DNA of 64,000 nucleotides from Tritrichomonas musculus (lineage: Eukaryota; Parabasalia; Tritrichomonadida; Tritrichomonadidae): assembly GCA_039105265.1 (NCBI GenBank), contig JAPFFF010000008.1, positions 3,286,001 through 3,350,000 of the forward strand. Direction: 5' to 3'. Positions 1 through 9,069 of this stretch are shown here, one piece after another. Positions within the stretch are counted from its first letter, which is position 1. Each line of letters starts with the position of its first letter. The notes under the pieces are model-generated. The model worked only from the letters and a program-made list of their open reading frames with translations. It was not told where the DNA came from and did no database searches. A program made the translations under genes and the position numbers.

Positions 1-599
1 AGTATTATCTGTTAATATAAAATTGAATATATAATTTCTTAAAATAATTGTACAAAAGGCAATATATACGCGTTGTTATATTTATATAATAATTTTCAAT
101 GATTTTGATTTAATCTAAATTATAATTAATCCAATTAAATGCAAATAATTGCGATTAATCTTTTTTTCCGATTTCATAAAATTTCATGGAATAAACTTGA
201 AATAAATAGAAAACTGAGATTATTGGTGATATAAAGCATAGAATATCAAAAAAAATTGGATTTGAACTGTATAAAAATATAAATAATCATTAGATTATTT
301 TTTTTGAAACCCTCACAGTTAAAACATTTTTCATTGATCAAAATATTTATTTTATTTTATTGGCTAGAATTTAAAAAGAAGCAAAGAAATATCAAAATTT
401 TATTTTTTTCGGCGCCAAATTTTTGAAATTTATTTTTCGAAAAATTAAAATATCTTAAAATTGTCAAGATAAAAACTTAAAAATATTTCAGTATATATTT
501 TAAATATATATTAAACCAAACATGCTTAAATTCAACTTTTCCTTTGAACATTTTTTCTATTTCATTCATTTTATATTCATACTCATTATCCTCAATGTC
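1..599. other. AT-rich spacer, no gene seen
   Basis: I see no open frame of meaningful length, no RNA gene and no clear repeat here. The stretch is mostly A/T homopolymer runs. Its right end merges into a degraded kinase gene, so part of it may be the eroded 5' half of that gene. Confidence 0.5.
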
Positions 600-1107
600 A
601 TCATCATTTTAGAAAAGTGATTCATTGTGATATAAAGCCTTCAAACATACTCATCAATTCAAATGGAATCGTGAAAATTACTGATTTCGGAATATCAAAT
701 TACTGATGACAAACGATTGGTTCTCAATTTCAAACGGTTTAGGAACACAAAAATTCATGGCCCTTGAAATTTTGAATGAAGAAGAGTACAATGAAAAAGT
801 GGGCGTTTATTCGTTTGGAGTACTTCTTTATTTCATCATAAGCGGCGGTGAGCTGCCTAAAATTAAAATAAAAGACATTTGCATGGGTAAAAAAGCATTA
901 ATGCCAGATTCTTTCACATCATTCACTAAATCTCTAATCAACGAGTGCTGGAACTTTGATTATAATGAACGGCCAAGTTTCGATTCAATTTGCGATAAAT
1001 TGGAAAATTCAAAAGAACATCTGCTGAATTTGACAGATGTAGATGGTCAAGAAGTTAATCAATTCTTGAAAAAGTATAAATCTTATTTGCCTGCTTACTC
1101 AAAATAA
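600..1107 (+). pseudogene. TKL-type protein kinase fragment, frameshifted
   Basis: This is the C-terminal half of a tyrosine-kinase-like (TKL) kinase of the kind common in trichomonads. Reading from about 600, one frame gives a catalytic loop [11 protein letters not shown] (usual HRD, so the Arg is changed to Cys) and a magnesium loop DFGIS, then hits TGA at 704-706. The kinase continues in another frame from ATG 706. That frame encodes the activation-segment end with ALEIL in place of APE, then DVYSFGVLL-like VGVYSFGVLLYFI, the CWNFDYNERPSF subdomain XI motif and a short tail ending at 1107. No glycine loop or catalytic Lys region is visible upstream. The missing N-lobe, the shift and the changed HRD and APE motifs argue for a dead gene. 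A spliced gene is less likely because no splice-like motif sits at the break. Confidence 0.7.
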
Positions 1108-1161
1108 TTAAATAATAATGCATTTTTATTATCATTGTATTTGATTTAAACTCTTTTTACC

Positions 1162-1187
1162 AAAAAAAAAAAAAAAAATCAAAAAAA
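1162..1187 (-). terminator. Pol III terminator of tRNA-Tyr
   Basis: On the minus strand the tRNA is followed directly by seven T, then GA, then seventeen T. Such oligo-T runs are the standard RNA polymerase III stop signal. Confidence 0.7.
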
Positions 1188-1271
1188 TCTTCTCTGCTGG
1201 AATCGAACCGGCATATGGTGGTAACCGCAAGACATTTACAGCCACCTGTCCTACCATTAGACGAAGAGAAG
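1188..1271 (-). tRNA. tRNA-Tyr (GUA) with a ~13-nt intron
   Basis: On the minus strand the gene starts CTTCTCT and ends AGAGAAG plus discriminator A, a perfect 7-bp acceptor stem. The D arm is GTCT-AATGGTA-GGAC. The T arm is GCCGG-TTCGATT-CCAGC, with one C-A mismatch. The anticodon stem GGTGG pairs with CCACC only if about 13 nt (ATGTCTTGCGGTT or a one-base shift of it) are removed from the loop CTGTAA..A. That places anticodon GTA at 34-36, hence tyrosine, with the intron at the canonical site one base 3' of the anticodon. The A and B box sequences (TCTAATGGTAGGAC region and GGTTCGATTCC) are intact. Eukaryotic tRNA-Tyr is the isoacceptor most often carrying an intron, which supports the fold. 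The CCA end is not encoded. Confidence 0.9.
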
Positions 1272-1315
1272 TTCTGTTTCATATAAGAATTGAACAACTA
1301 TTTTACAGTCGATTC

Positions 1316-1316
<1 letters not shown>

Positions 1317-1346
<30 letters not shown>
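1317..1346. repeat. Poly-A tract, 30 A
   Basis: An uninterrupted run of 30 A between the tRNA and the 3' end of the next gene. It is a simple-sequence tract and a place where assemblies often miscount length. Confidence 0.9.
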
Positions 1347-1348
<2 letters not shown>

Positions 1349-1437
1349 GAAATTGCAAATAACATGTTTCGATAAATAATCATTTTACTCATACTTTTTA
1401 TTCTTGAAAACAAAAATGAAGTTTTTTATTTATTTAT

Positions 1438-3597
1438 TTAAACTGCCTCAATCAATTCTTCTTTCTGATGATTACTTAAGTCATTCTCACTCTCAATATT
1501 TTCCACAAGGCTATCAAACAAATTTGAATTTTCTTCTTCGCTTTTTGAGAGCTTATTTGGTCCTTGGTCATTTTCCATTTTCAACAAATTTCTATTTGCT
1601 GTTTTCAGCATCAAGTTGTCATTCAACAGCTGTTCGTTTTCAGCCTTCAATTGGTTCAGTTGTTCAGTCAGAGAGAGTATCTGCACGTTATCGGATGACA
1701 GCTCGTTATTTATTATTTCGTATTGTCTATTAACCGCTCTCAAACGGTTATTTTGTTTTTTGAGTTCATTTATTTGATTTTGAAGTTCTCTCAAATTGTC
1801 ACTTTTTGACTCCAGCTGAGAATTTTTAGTTTCCAGTTCACAATTTTCAGTTTTCAATTTTGAATTATCATTCAATAATTGATTGTTTTGTTCAGTCAAT
1901 TTTTCAATTTGTTCGGTTAAAATAACCGTTTTTTCATAATTCGTTGTTTGTTTTAATTCCTTGTTTGTTGTTGATAAGAAGACGTTGTCTGTCTTCAATT
2001 TTTTGTTATTTGCAGACAATTTGAAATTCTTCCTTTTCAGTTTGCTATAGTCGTACTCTAGAAGCAACTTGTCATTTTTTAGCTGTTCCAGTTCCTTCGT
2101 TAATTTGGCAAGTTGATCTGAGTCTGTTTTCAATTGTCTGTTGCTGAACGTGAGTACCAAGTTGCTGCTCTTTAGGTGCTTGTAATTGGTGGCAAGTTGA
2201 GAATTTTTAGTTTGCAACTTTTTGTTAGCATTTGTGAGCTGATCGTTTTGTGCTCTCAATTCATCAACTTCCTTTGAAAGTGAATCAATTTGTCTGTCGG
2301 TTGCCGTTAATTTACTTTTGTTACGAGAATTCTTCCCTTCATTTTCGTTGTCTTCCATCTCTCCTTCATCGTCAACTTTTTCAATGGGCATTGAAATTTT
2401 CTGAGTGGGAAATTCTCTGTAATTTTCATATTTTTCTATGACTTTTAATCGTTCGAAAAATTGTGGTCCACTGGCAGATGAGCCATTGTCGTTTAGTTGC
2501 TTCAGATTCTCGTTTTCACTGCTCGTGTTCTCATTAAGAAGACGCTTAAATTGTCTTTCACTAAAAACTTCATCTTTCATTTGATTTACCAAGTCAGTAA
2601 AGGTCATTTCTTCATCATATTCATTCGTATCGTAGTTATAGACTTCAATATCGCTGAAATTAGGTCTTTGTACTGGTTGCGTTTTTGAGAATTTTTTATT
2701 CATATTTGGATTTTCTTGGTTTTGATTAATCATGTCTTTTTTGGTCTGAGCAAGCTGGCGCTCTTTGTTACGTTTGTTGAGATATTTTTGATAGGATGGT
2801 ATTCCATCTGATTCTTCTTTTTTTGATGATGTTGAAAATGAATCTCTACTTGGTTGTAGTTTTGGAGGAGAAAATGGCATCCTATTGAATGATCTGGATC
2901 CATTCATTCGTGCTGATGTAATACAATTTGATATGTCTTTCCAAAATGAACTTGTTGATGCTTTTTTGTATGATTGAATAAGTGCTTCCATTAATTTATG
3001 CGATTTATAAAGTTGTTCATCACTCGAATTGGGAATTTCACAAAGTTGTAATATGTTTTTAGCTACGAGAGGTTTTTCATTGATGTTTAAATCAATAATT
3101 GAAAAGTAATGAAGTAATACTTCTAATTGGTGTAGAGTTATTTTTTCATCAACCCCATAAAAACGAGATAATATAAATTCTTTGTTGGCTTCATACGTAT
3201 CAATTGATGTTCTAGGTTTTCTTGGAGATTGAGGAGAACTAAAAGCTGATCGTGCTTTTTTGGATGACGATTGCTCAAATGACGTATTTTGTTCCCCTTT
3301 CTTTTCTTTGCGTTCTTTTTTTCTTTTTAAATCTTTTTCATTTGGAAAAGAGTCTGGTGAATACATTTTTTTTATATTGGGTGGGTCAGATTTTTTTTCT
3401 GTAATATTTGATTCTATGGAATCATCTTCAAAAACTTTAATAGATGGTAATGATTTGTTTAATGGTGGAGACGCAATATGTGTTCCATGTTTTAAAAAAA
3501 GTTCAGAGCGATGTTTTTCATCTGACTTTTTTGGATAATGAGAGCTTCGAGTATATTGTGGAGGGGGGCTGTAGCACGGGCGATTATTATTATTCAT
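1438..3597 (-). CDS. Coiled-coil protein, 719 aa, function unknown
   Basis: I do not recognise this gene. It opens at ATG 3597. The first ~380 residues are low in hydrophobics and rich in Ser, Asn, Lys and Pro (for example NNNN near the N terminus and KRKKERKEKKGE at about 90-103), and look disordered. One short folded segment lies around residues 130-220 (ANKEFILSRFYGVDEKITLHQLEVLLHYF). Residues ~430-690 are a long coiled coil with repeated NxQLxxxNxxLKxxN units, much like a filament or scaffold rod. No enzyme motif, signal peptide or membrane segment is visible. A cytoskeletal or centrosome-linked scaffold role is possible but is only inferred from the architecture. The next gene upstream, on the same strand, ends 288 bp away. 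Confidence 0.8.
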   Translation of the reverse strand: MNNNNRPCYSPPPQYTRSSHYPKKSDEKHRSELFLKHGTHIASPPLNKSLPSIKVFEDDSIESNITEKKSDPPNIKKMYSPDSFPNEKDLKRKKERKEKKGEQNTSFEQSSSKKARSAFSSPQSPRKPRTSIDTYEANKEFILSRFYGVDEKITLHQLEVLLHYFSIIDLNINEKPLVAKNILQLCEIPNSSDEQLYKSHKLMEALIQSYKKASTSSFWKDISNCITSARMNGSRSFNRMPFSPPKLQPSRDSFSTSSKKEESDGIPSYQKYLNKRNKERQLAQTKKDMINQNQENPNMNKKFSKTQPVQRPNFSDIEVYNYDTNEYDEEMTFTDLVNQMKDEVFSERQFKRLLNENTSSENENLKQLNDNGSSASGPQFFERLKVIEKYENYREFPTQKISMPIEKVDDEGEMEDNENEGKNSRNKSKLTATDRQIDSLSKEVDELRAQNDQLTNANKKLQTKNSQLATNYKHLKSSNLVLTFSNRQLKTDSDQLAKLTKELEQLKNDKLLLEYDYSKLKRKNFKLSANNKKLKTDNVFLSTTNKELKQTTNYEKTVILTEQIEKLTEQNNQLLNDNSKLKTENCELETKNSQLESKSDNLRELQNQINELKKQNNRLRAVNRQYEIINNELSSDNVQILSLTEQLNQLKAENEQLLNDNLMLKTANRNLLKMENDQGPNKLSKSEEENSNLFDSLVENIESENDLSNHQKEELIEAV

Positions 3598-3884
3598 TTT
3601 TTATATTAAGAAAAGTTGTGTTTATATTCAAAAAATTGTATTTTTTTCAGAAGGGTATTTCAAAAAGTTTGTTCATATGAGGTAACGTATTTTTTAATTT
3701 AAAATCAAAATAACAACTAGCAGAGTATCAATAAGTTCAATCAATTTTTGGTCAATTCGATAATAATCTTTGAATTAATCAGTTTTTATAATGATGTTGT
3801 TAATATAGTATTAAATTAACAATGATTGAAAAATTTTAAATAAAATTCTCAATGGTAGAATAATTTATTAATAACAGTTTTTCA

Positions 3885-5126
3885 TTATTTGGGATGATTG
3901 ATTTCATTATAAAACTCATTGAGTTTCGCATTTGCGCTTCGTGCGGTAGATTCTCTGAAATTCTTTATTTTCTGTAAAACTTTCTTGTCTGGTTTTATGA
4001 AATAGGAAATGATAAAGAAAAATAAACCAAATATTGGAACAAAACCAGTATACTTACGGAAACGCAAAAGACGAGAAGAGAAAGCAACTAAAAAATAAGA
4101 TATTGATAATATTAGAAAGGCTAATGAGAAATTAAAAAAGTTGTTTCTTTTGTTAAGTGATTTAGATGCTTGAGTAGTACATCTGGTTAAATCCTTTAAG
4201 TCATTTGATAGTTGAGATAAATTTGATTGCACGGTACTTTCAACAGCTTTATCAATAACTTCACATAGATAAGGAAGTGAATTTGAAAGATCTGAATCGC
4301 TATCATATTTATCTTCTTCTGTATATTCTTGCCTGTTTTGCTTTTTGTAATTAAATTTAGATTTCTCTAAAAATGACCTTGGCAAATGAAATGGACGTAT
4401 ATTTATTGTTGAATTATTTATGGCTGATGATAACTTCTGTGCAATTGAAGCAATAATACGAGTTTTTTCATCATCGTTGAGAGTATCTGATTTTGTCAAA
4501 AAGAAATAAAATTTATTTCGAGAATTTTTATAAGCTTTTGAAATAAAATTGACAAGTGGATCACAAAATGCTTGAGTTTGAGGGTCAACTAAAACAAGGA
4601 TAACTTGGGAATGATTGGAAAGTTGTAATAATATTTGTTCATTATCATATGGAACGCGATTCTTATCTGCTATTAAACCTGGAGTATCGACAAAAGTCAC
4701 AAGAGTTGATCTATCTTCAATAGGAAGTCGCATTTCAGTTTGGAGATTATCAACGAAATAAGGGATTTCACTCATTTCCTTAAGAAAGTCAAACTGTCTT
4801 AGTGTTGATTCACCATCTAATGATTGCCTTTTTCTTCCAGTAGTAATAAATGTAAATCGGCTAGTTTCAATAGCTGCTGAAACTTTCTGGATGGAATCCC
4901 CAAAAAACCAGTTAGCTAAACTCGATTTTCCTGTTGAATGGCTACCAACAATAAGAACAATGACTTTTCTTTGAGGTAGAAATATTGGGTGTTTTAAAAA
5001 TTTTTGAATTATTGGTATCTTTGAAATTGTAATAAGGCCATGTTCTTCTTGTAAATATATTTTGGATATTTCTTCAAGTACAGCCTCCCTTTGCGTTAAA
5101 ACAGCATTTGTTGAATTATCATTCAT
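3885..5126 (-). CDS. Dynamin/EHD-like GTPase with C-terminal membrane hairpin
   Basis: 413 aa from ATG 5126. GTPase motifs are clear: P-loop GSHSTGKSS at about 61-69, a switch-II DTPG at 147-150 and a G4 LTKSD at 210-214. The STGKSS loop and the ~75-residue gap from P-loop to DTPG resemble EHD and dynamin-superfamily G domains rather than Ras. An acidic linker (EEDKYDSDSD, about 270-280) follows, then a helical part. Two hydrophobic segments lie at about 331-351 and 360-377, separated by a basic loop, with a basic tail after them. The pair of closely spaced membrane segments recalls atlastin- or mitofusin-like fusion GTPases, so membrane shaping or fusion is a fair guess. There is no PH, EH or GED domain. 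The assignment to superfamily is firm; the exact family is not. Confidence 0.75.
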   Translation of the reverse strand: MNDNSTNAVLTQREAVLEEISKIYLQEEHGLITISKIPIIQKFLKHPIFLPQRKVIVLIVGSHSTGKSSLANWFFGDSIQKVSAAIETSRFTFITTGRKRQSLDGESTLRQFDFLKEMSEIPYFVDNLQTEMRLPIEDRSTLVTFVDTPGLIADKNRVPYDNEQILLQLSNHSQVILVLVDPQTQAFCDPLVNFISKAYKNSRNKFYFFLTKSDTLNDDEKTRIIASIAQKLSSAINNSTINIRPFHLPRSFLEKSKFNYKKQNRQEYTEEDKYDSDSDLSNSLPYLCEVIDKAVESTVQSNLSQLSNDLKDLTRCTTQASKSLNKRNNFFNFSLAFLILSISYFLVAFSSRLLRFRKYTGFVPIFGLFFFIISYFIKPDKKVLQKIKNFRESTARSANAKLNEFYNEINHPK

Positions 5127-5543
5127 ATTTTTTTTTAAACCGACACATCATTTCCAAAGTTCTGGTTAAATATTTGACCTTAATCAGGAGATTTAAACTT
5201 TTTAAAAAAGTTAATGATTGATAGTTAATAAAAAAATACTTAAAATGCATTCCAAATATGAGTAGTTTAATTGATTCCCTAATGATTTTTCTCATCAATT
5301 TACTTCTGAAAAAGTTTTTGGAATCATTCAATTTTGAAAATATTTTCGTTAATGCCAAAAACATTCTTATTTTGTACAAAAAGACTTTTTTTGTGATTTT
5401 ACTATTATATATAATGTTTTTATTTATTTCTAAGTATTAATATATGATAAAAATCTAAATAAATTATATAAATAATTATATAAATATTAAATTGTTATTG
5501 ACTTTAAGATTTAGAAAAAATTGAAATTAAAATTTTGCATTTA
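5127..5543. promoter_or_regulatory. Divergent intergenic region of GTPase and CK1 genes
   Basis: The 417 bp between two divergent genes must hold both promoters. It is AT-rich with no coding signal; short open frames here lack codon character. No TATA-type element would be expected in a trichomonad. The sequence just before the CK1 start, TTGCATTTAATG, is only a loose match to the trichomonad initiator TCA(Y)(T/A). Confidence 0.4.
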
Positions 5544-6941
5544 ATGATAAATAAAACCATTGATGGGCGCTTTCAAATTAAAGAAAAAATCGGTGCAGGC
5601 AGTTTTGGTGAAGTTTACATTGCTCTTGATATAAAAACAGGCGAAAATGTTGCAGTTAAAGTTGAGCCCGCGGAAATTCAAACATATCAACTATACAATG
5701 AGTCAACGATTTATAAAATATTAGAAGGAGCTACTAATATTCCAAAATTTTATTGGTTTGGTTCATATTCAACAAATAAATCAAATACAAATTTTACGAA
5801 TTGGAATAATAAAACTAACCTAAGTAATAACGTTATGGCTATTGAATTATTAGGAAAATCACTTAAAGAATTGTTTCTTCAATGTAATCGTCATTTTTCG
5901 TTAAAAACAGTATTAATGATAATAGATCAAATGTTATCATCTATTCAATTAGTTCATAATAGGCATTTTGTTCATCGAGATTTGAAACCAGAGAATTTTG
6001 TAATTGGTCTTAATAATAAAAAAAATCAATTATATATGATTGATTTTGGATTAGCAAGGAAATATCGTGATCCTCAAACTTTAGATCATAAGCCATGTTT
6101 GACAAATATAAAAGCTGCTGGAACGCCTCGTTACACATCAATAAATGCTTTGAAAGGGCTTGATCAAAGTCGTCGAGATGATATGGAATCGTTAGGCTAT
6201 ATTTGGATTTACTTTTTAAAAGGATCTTTGCCATGGATGGGTATTCCGAATAATGAAAGAGATCCGAATCGAAAATATATGACAATTTTACACATCAAAA
6301 AGCACCTTCCTATTGAAGAATTATGTTCAGGACTTCCAACAGAATTTATTAAATATTTTAAAGATGTTAGAAGCTTAAAATACAGAGATGAGCCTGATTA
6401 TTCTGGTTATCGAAAAATGTTTCGCGATTTATTTTCTGAGCAAGGTTATGTATTTGATTATCAATATGATTGGGTAGCTAAAAAGCCAAAAGAAAAGCAT
6501 GAAACTCCTCCTAACAGCCCCAAAAAAATTAACATCAAGATCAAAAAGAATGACCAAAGCGAAAATTTAAATCAAATTAAAAATAGACCAAAATCCACTA
6601 AAAGATTAGGTGTTTATTGTTCTCATCCTCCTGGAGTGCAGCATCCAAGTTTTATAGTATCTCCACCGCAAAGCCCAGAAAATGAAGAAAGTGGGGCTCG
6701 TATTCATTTAAATACAATTGAGAATGATGCTAGCAAGAGATTTCTGTCGAAAAGTGCAAGGAGAATTCAACAACCTCGGAAAATTACTGAAAAAGAGCAG
6801 ACTCCGAAAATTCAACGTCAAAGAAAGAAATCAGCAGAAAAATTACCACAAATTGCTAGAGAATGTTGTGGCCCACAGACGAAACTTATTAGGCTTCCTT
6901 CATGTCCAAAAAGATATGCATATATGTATAAAACCTCATAA
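5544..6941 (+). CDS. Casein kinase 1 family protein kinase
   Basis: 465 aa. The open frame extends three codons further 5' to a TTG, but the first ATG is at 5544 and gives the usual CK1 opening (MINKTIDGRFQIKEKIGAG). The kinase domain has the glycine loop GAGSFGEV at 17-24, catalytic Lys in AVKVEP (K39), HRDLKPEN at 144-151 with D146, DFGLARKY at 167-174, and the CK1 signature SRRDDMESLGY in place of APE. CK1 kinases phosphorylate Ser/Thr in acidic or pre-phosphorylated sites and act in vesicle traffic, DNA repair and cell-cycle control. A small Asn-rich insert (about 77-96) lies in the N-lobe. The last ~160 residues are basic, Ser/Pro-rich and probably disordered, as in many CK1 tails that set location. 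All catalytic residues are present, so it should be active. Confidence 0.92.
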   Translation: MINKTIDGRFQIKEKIGAGSFGEVYIALDIKTGENVAVKVEPAEIQTYQLYNESTIYKILEGATNIPKFYWFGSYSTNKSNTNFTNWNNKTNLSNNVMAIELLGKSLKELFLQCNRHFSLKTVLMIIDQMLSSIQLVHNRHFVHRDLKPENFVIGLNNKKNQLYMIDFGLARKYRDPQTLDHKPCLTNIKAAGTPRYTSINALKGLDQSRRDDMESLGYIWIYFLKGSLPWMGIPNNERDPNRKYMTILHIKKHLPIEELCSGLPTEFIKYFKDVRSLKYRDEPDYSGYRKMFRDLFSEQGYVFDYQYDWVAKKPKEKHETPPNSPKKINIKIKKNDQSENLNQIKNRPKSTKRLGVYCSHPPGVQHPSFIVSPPQSPENEESGARIHLNTIENDASKRFLSKSARRIQQPRKITEKEQTPKIQRQRKKSAEKLPQIARECCGPQTKLIRLPSCPKRYAYMYKTS

Positions 6942-7150
6942 TGTAAAATTCTTAGAAGCGATACTAAGAAGAACGATAATATTTTCATCACGGCTATTTG
7001 TTTGTTTTTTAATTTTATAGAATAAAATAGAAATTTTAAGATGATTTTTTCTTATATATTTTATGTTTTATCTTCAGGGGATAATTTCTAATAAGCCAAA
7101 AAAGAGAAATTCAGTTTTAATAATATGTTCAGTTATTGGAAGAATTAAGT

Positions 7151-7159
7151 GAAATAAAG
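7151..7159. repeat. Left target-site duplication, 9 bp
   Basis: GAAATAAAG precedes the GGCGGAATGACAAAC end of the MULE. The same nine bases follow the other end at 12922-12930. Nine bases is the typical target duplication of Mutator-like transposons. Confidence 0.85.
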
Positions 7160-7353
7160 GGCGGAATGACAAACTATAGAAAAAGTTACACCATTTTTTT
7201 CTGAGGAAAATTCGTTATTCTGACTTTTTGAGTTAATTGAGAAGGCATACAAAAAGTTCTAAAATTTTCTTGTAAAGTTTTGAAAAAGTTCACTAAGATA
7301 AAACCATGAAAAAGCGCCATTTTTATAGAACTAAACCAATCAAAGAAACCGAG

Positions 7354-8092
7354 ATGACGACATTGCCGCCCATAGCATGATCACGATCAGTAATGCTTAG
7401 CAGCTAGCTGGTTGTAACTGCGGCGAGTCGTCATCCGGACAAAGATATCACGATTTCATCCGGAAGATCTGGAATGACGACATTGCCGCCCATAGCAAGA
7501 CCACGATCAGCAATGCTTAGCAGCTAGCTGGTTGTAACTGCGGCGAGTCGTCATCCGGACAAAGATATCGCGATTTCATCCGGAAGATCTGGAATGACGA
7601 CATTGCCGCCCATAGCAAGACCACGATCAGTAATGCTTAGCAGCTGGCTGGTTGTAACTGCGGCGAGTCGTCATCCGGACAAAGATATCGCGATTTCATC
7701 CGGAAGATCTGGAATGACGACATTGCCGCCCATAGCAAGACCACGATCAGTAATGCTTAGCAGCTGGCTGGTTGTAACTGCGGCGAGTCGTCATCCGGAC
7801 AAAGATATCGCGATTTCATCCGGAAGATCTGGAATGACGACATTGCCGCCCATAGCAAGACCACGATCAGCAATGCTTAGCAGCTAGCTGGTTGTAACTG
7901 CGGCGAGTCGTCATCCGGACAAAGATATCGCGATTTCATCCGGAAGATCTGGAATGACGACATTGCCGCCCATAGCAAGACCACGATCAGTAATGCTTAG
8001 CAGCTGGCTGGTTGTAACTGCGGCGAGTCGTCATCCGGACAAAGATATCGCGATTTCATCCGGAAGATCTGGAATTGACGACATTGCCGCCC
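7354..8092 (+). repeat. 120-bp tandem array, six units plus a partial
   Basis: Units start ATGACGACATTGCCGCCCAT at 7354, 7474 and every 120 bp after, with only a few variable bases (for example GCATGATCACG against GCAAGACCACG, and CAGCTAGCTG against CAGCTGGCTG). The units are near 50 % GC in a genome near 25-30 %. Each holds GTCGTCAT and its inverse ATGACGAC, and two TCCGGA palindromes. They are likely transposase-binding or structural repeats. Confidence 0.9.
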
Positions 8093-8303
8093 ATAGGACG
8101 ACCACGGTGGCAATAAAAAGATGAAAATAAAACAAACAAAAAACAAACAAAATTGATTATTTAATATTATTATTACGATTTTTTAATTTTTTTATTTTGA
8201 TAAAGCTTATTTAAAATATTCTGAGTCTTCTCAGAAATTTGTTAAATTTTTTTTTTTATAAATATATATAACTTTTTGAAAGAATTATGGTCTTTTTATA
8301 TTT

Positions 8304-8382
8304 ATGGAAGAAGACCAAAATCTTTATTATTCAGCGAAATATCTATCTCATACGCAAAGACCTAATTCTTTAAAAGATAAAG
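8304..8382 (+). repeat. Copy of the transposase gene's first 79 bp inside the left arm
   Basis: This matches 9070-9148 from the ATG through AAAGATAAAG, then switches to TTCTAAAATTTTC from the tip. It shows that the repeat block was copied with its junction to the gene start attached. Confidence 0.9.
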
Positions 8383-8479
8383 TTCTAAAATTTTCTTGTA
8401 AAGTTTTGAAAAAGTTCACTAAGATAAAACCATGAAAAAGCGCCATTTTTATAGAACTAAACCAATCAAAGAAACCGAG

Positions 8480-8860
8480 ATGACGACATTGCCGCCCATA
8501 GCATGATCACGATCAGTAATGCTTAGCAGCTAGCTGGTTGTAACTGCGGCGAGTCGTCATCCGGACAAAGATATCACGATTTCATCCGGAAGATCTGGAA
8601 TGACGACATTGCCGCCCATAGCAAGACCACGATCAGCAATGCTTAGCAGCTAGCTGGTTGTAACTGCGGCGAGTCGTCATCCGGACAAAGATATCGCGAT
8701 TTCATCCGGAAGATCTGGAATGACGACATTGCCGCCCATAGCAAGACCACGATCAGCAATGCTTAGCAGCTGGCTGGTTGTAACTGCGGCGAGTCGTCAT
8801 CCGGACAAAGATATCGCGATTTCATCCGGAAGATCTGGAATTGACGACATTGCCGCCCAT
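8480..8860 (+). repeat. 120-bp tandem array, three units plus a partial
   Basis: Same unit as the outer-left array, with starts at 8480, 8600 and 8720 and the same altered last unit (an extra T giving ATTGACGAC, then CCCATAGGACGACCACGG). Together with the preceding tip it forms the second block of the left arm. Confidence 0.9.
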
Positions 8861-9069
8861 AGGACGACCACGGTGGCAATAAAAAGATGAAAATAAAACA
8901 AACAAAAAACAAACAAAATTGATTATTTAATATTATTATTACGATTTTTTAATTTTTTTATTTTGATAAAGCTTATTTAAAATATTCTGAGTCTTCTCAG
9001 AAATTTGTTAAATTTTTTTTTTTATAAATATATATAACTTTTTGAAAGAATTATGGTCTTTTTATATTT

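Larger units (their letters stand above)
7160..9011 (+). repeat. Left compound inverted repeat of the MULE
   Basis: Two head-to-tail blocks. The outer block runs from the tip to about 8382 and has six full 120-bp units. The inner block restarts at about 8380 with AGTTCTAAAATTTTC and has three units. The arm ends near AGAAATTTGTTAA at about 9011, only ~60 bp before the transposase ATG. Bases 8304-8382 repeat the first 79 bp of the transposase gene, including its ATG, and then jump back into tip sequence. Confidence 0.85.

Noticed and set aside
5535-5543. TTG-based N-terminal extension of the CK1 kinase
   Set aside because: The added three codons start at TTG, and the ATG at 5544 fits the family's usual start. 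The same reasoning moved starts at 38974, 47166, 49550, 58185, 59927 and 62414.
7594-7887. 97-aa repetitive open frame in the 120-bp array
   Set aside because: It simply reads through noncoding tandem units (period 120, a multiple of three). The same frame appears in every array and lacks any gene context.
7354-8860. CRISPR-like array
   Set aside because: The 120-bp units are directly adjacent with no unique spacers, lie in transposon arms and belong to a eukaryote.
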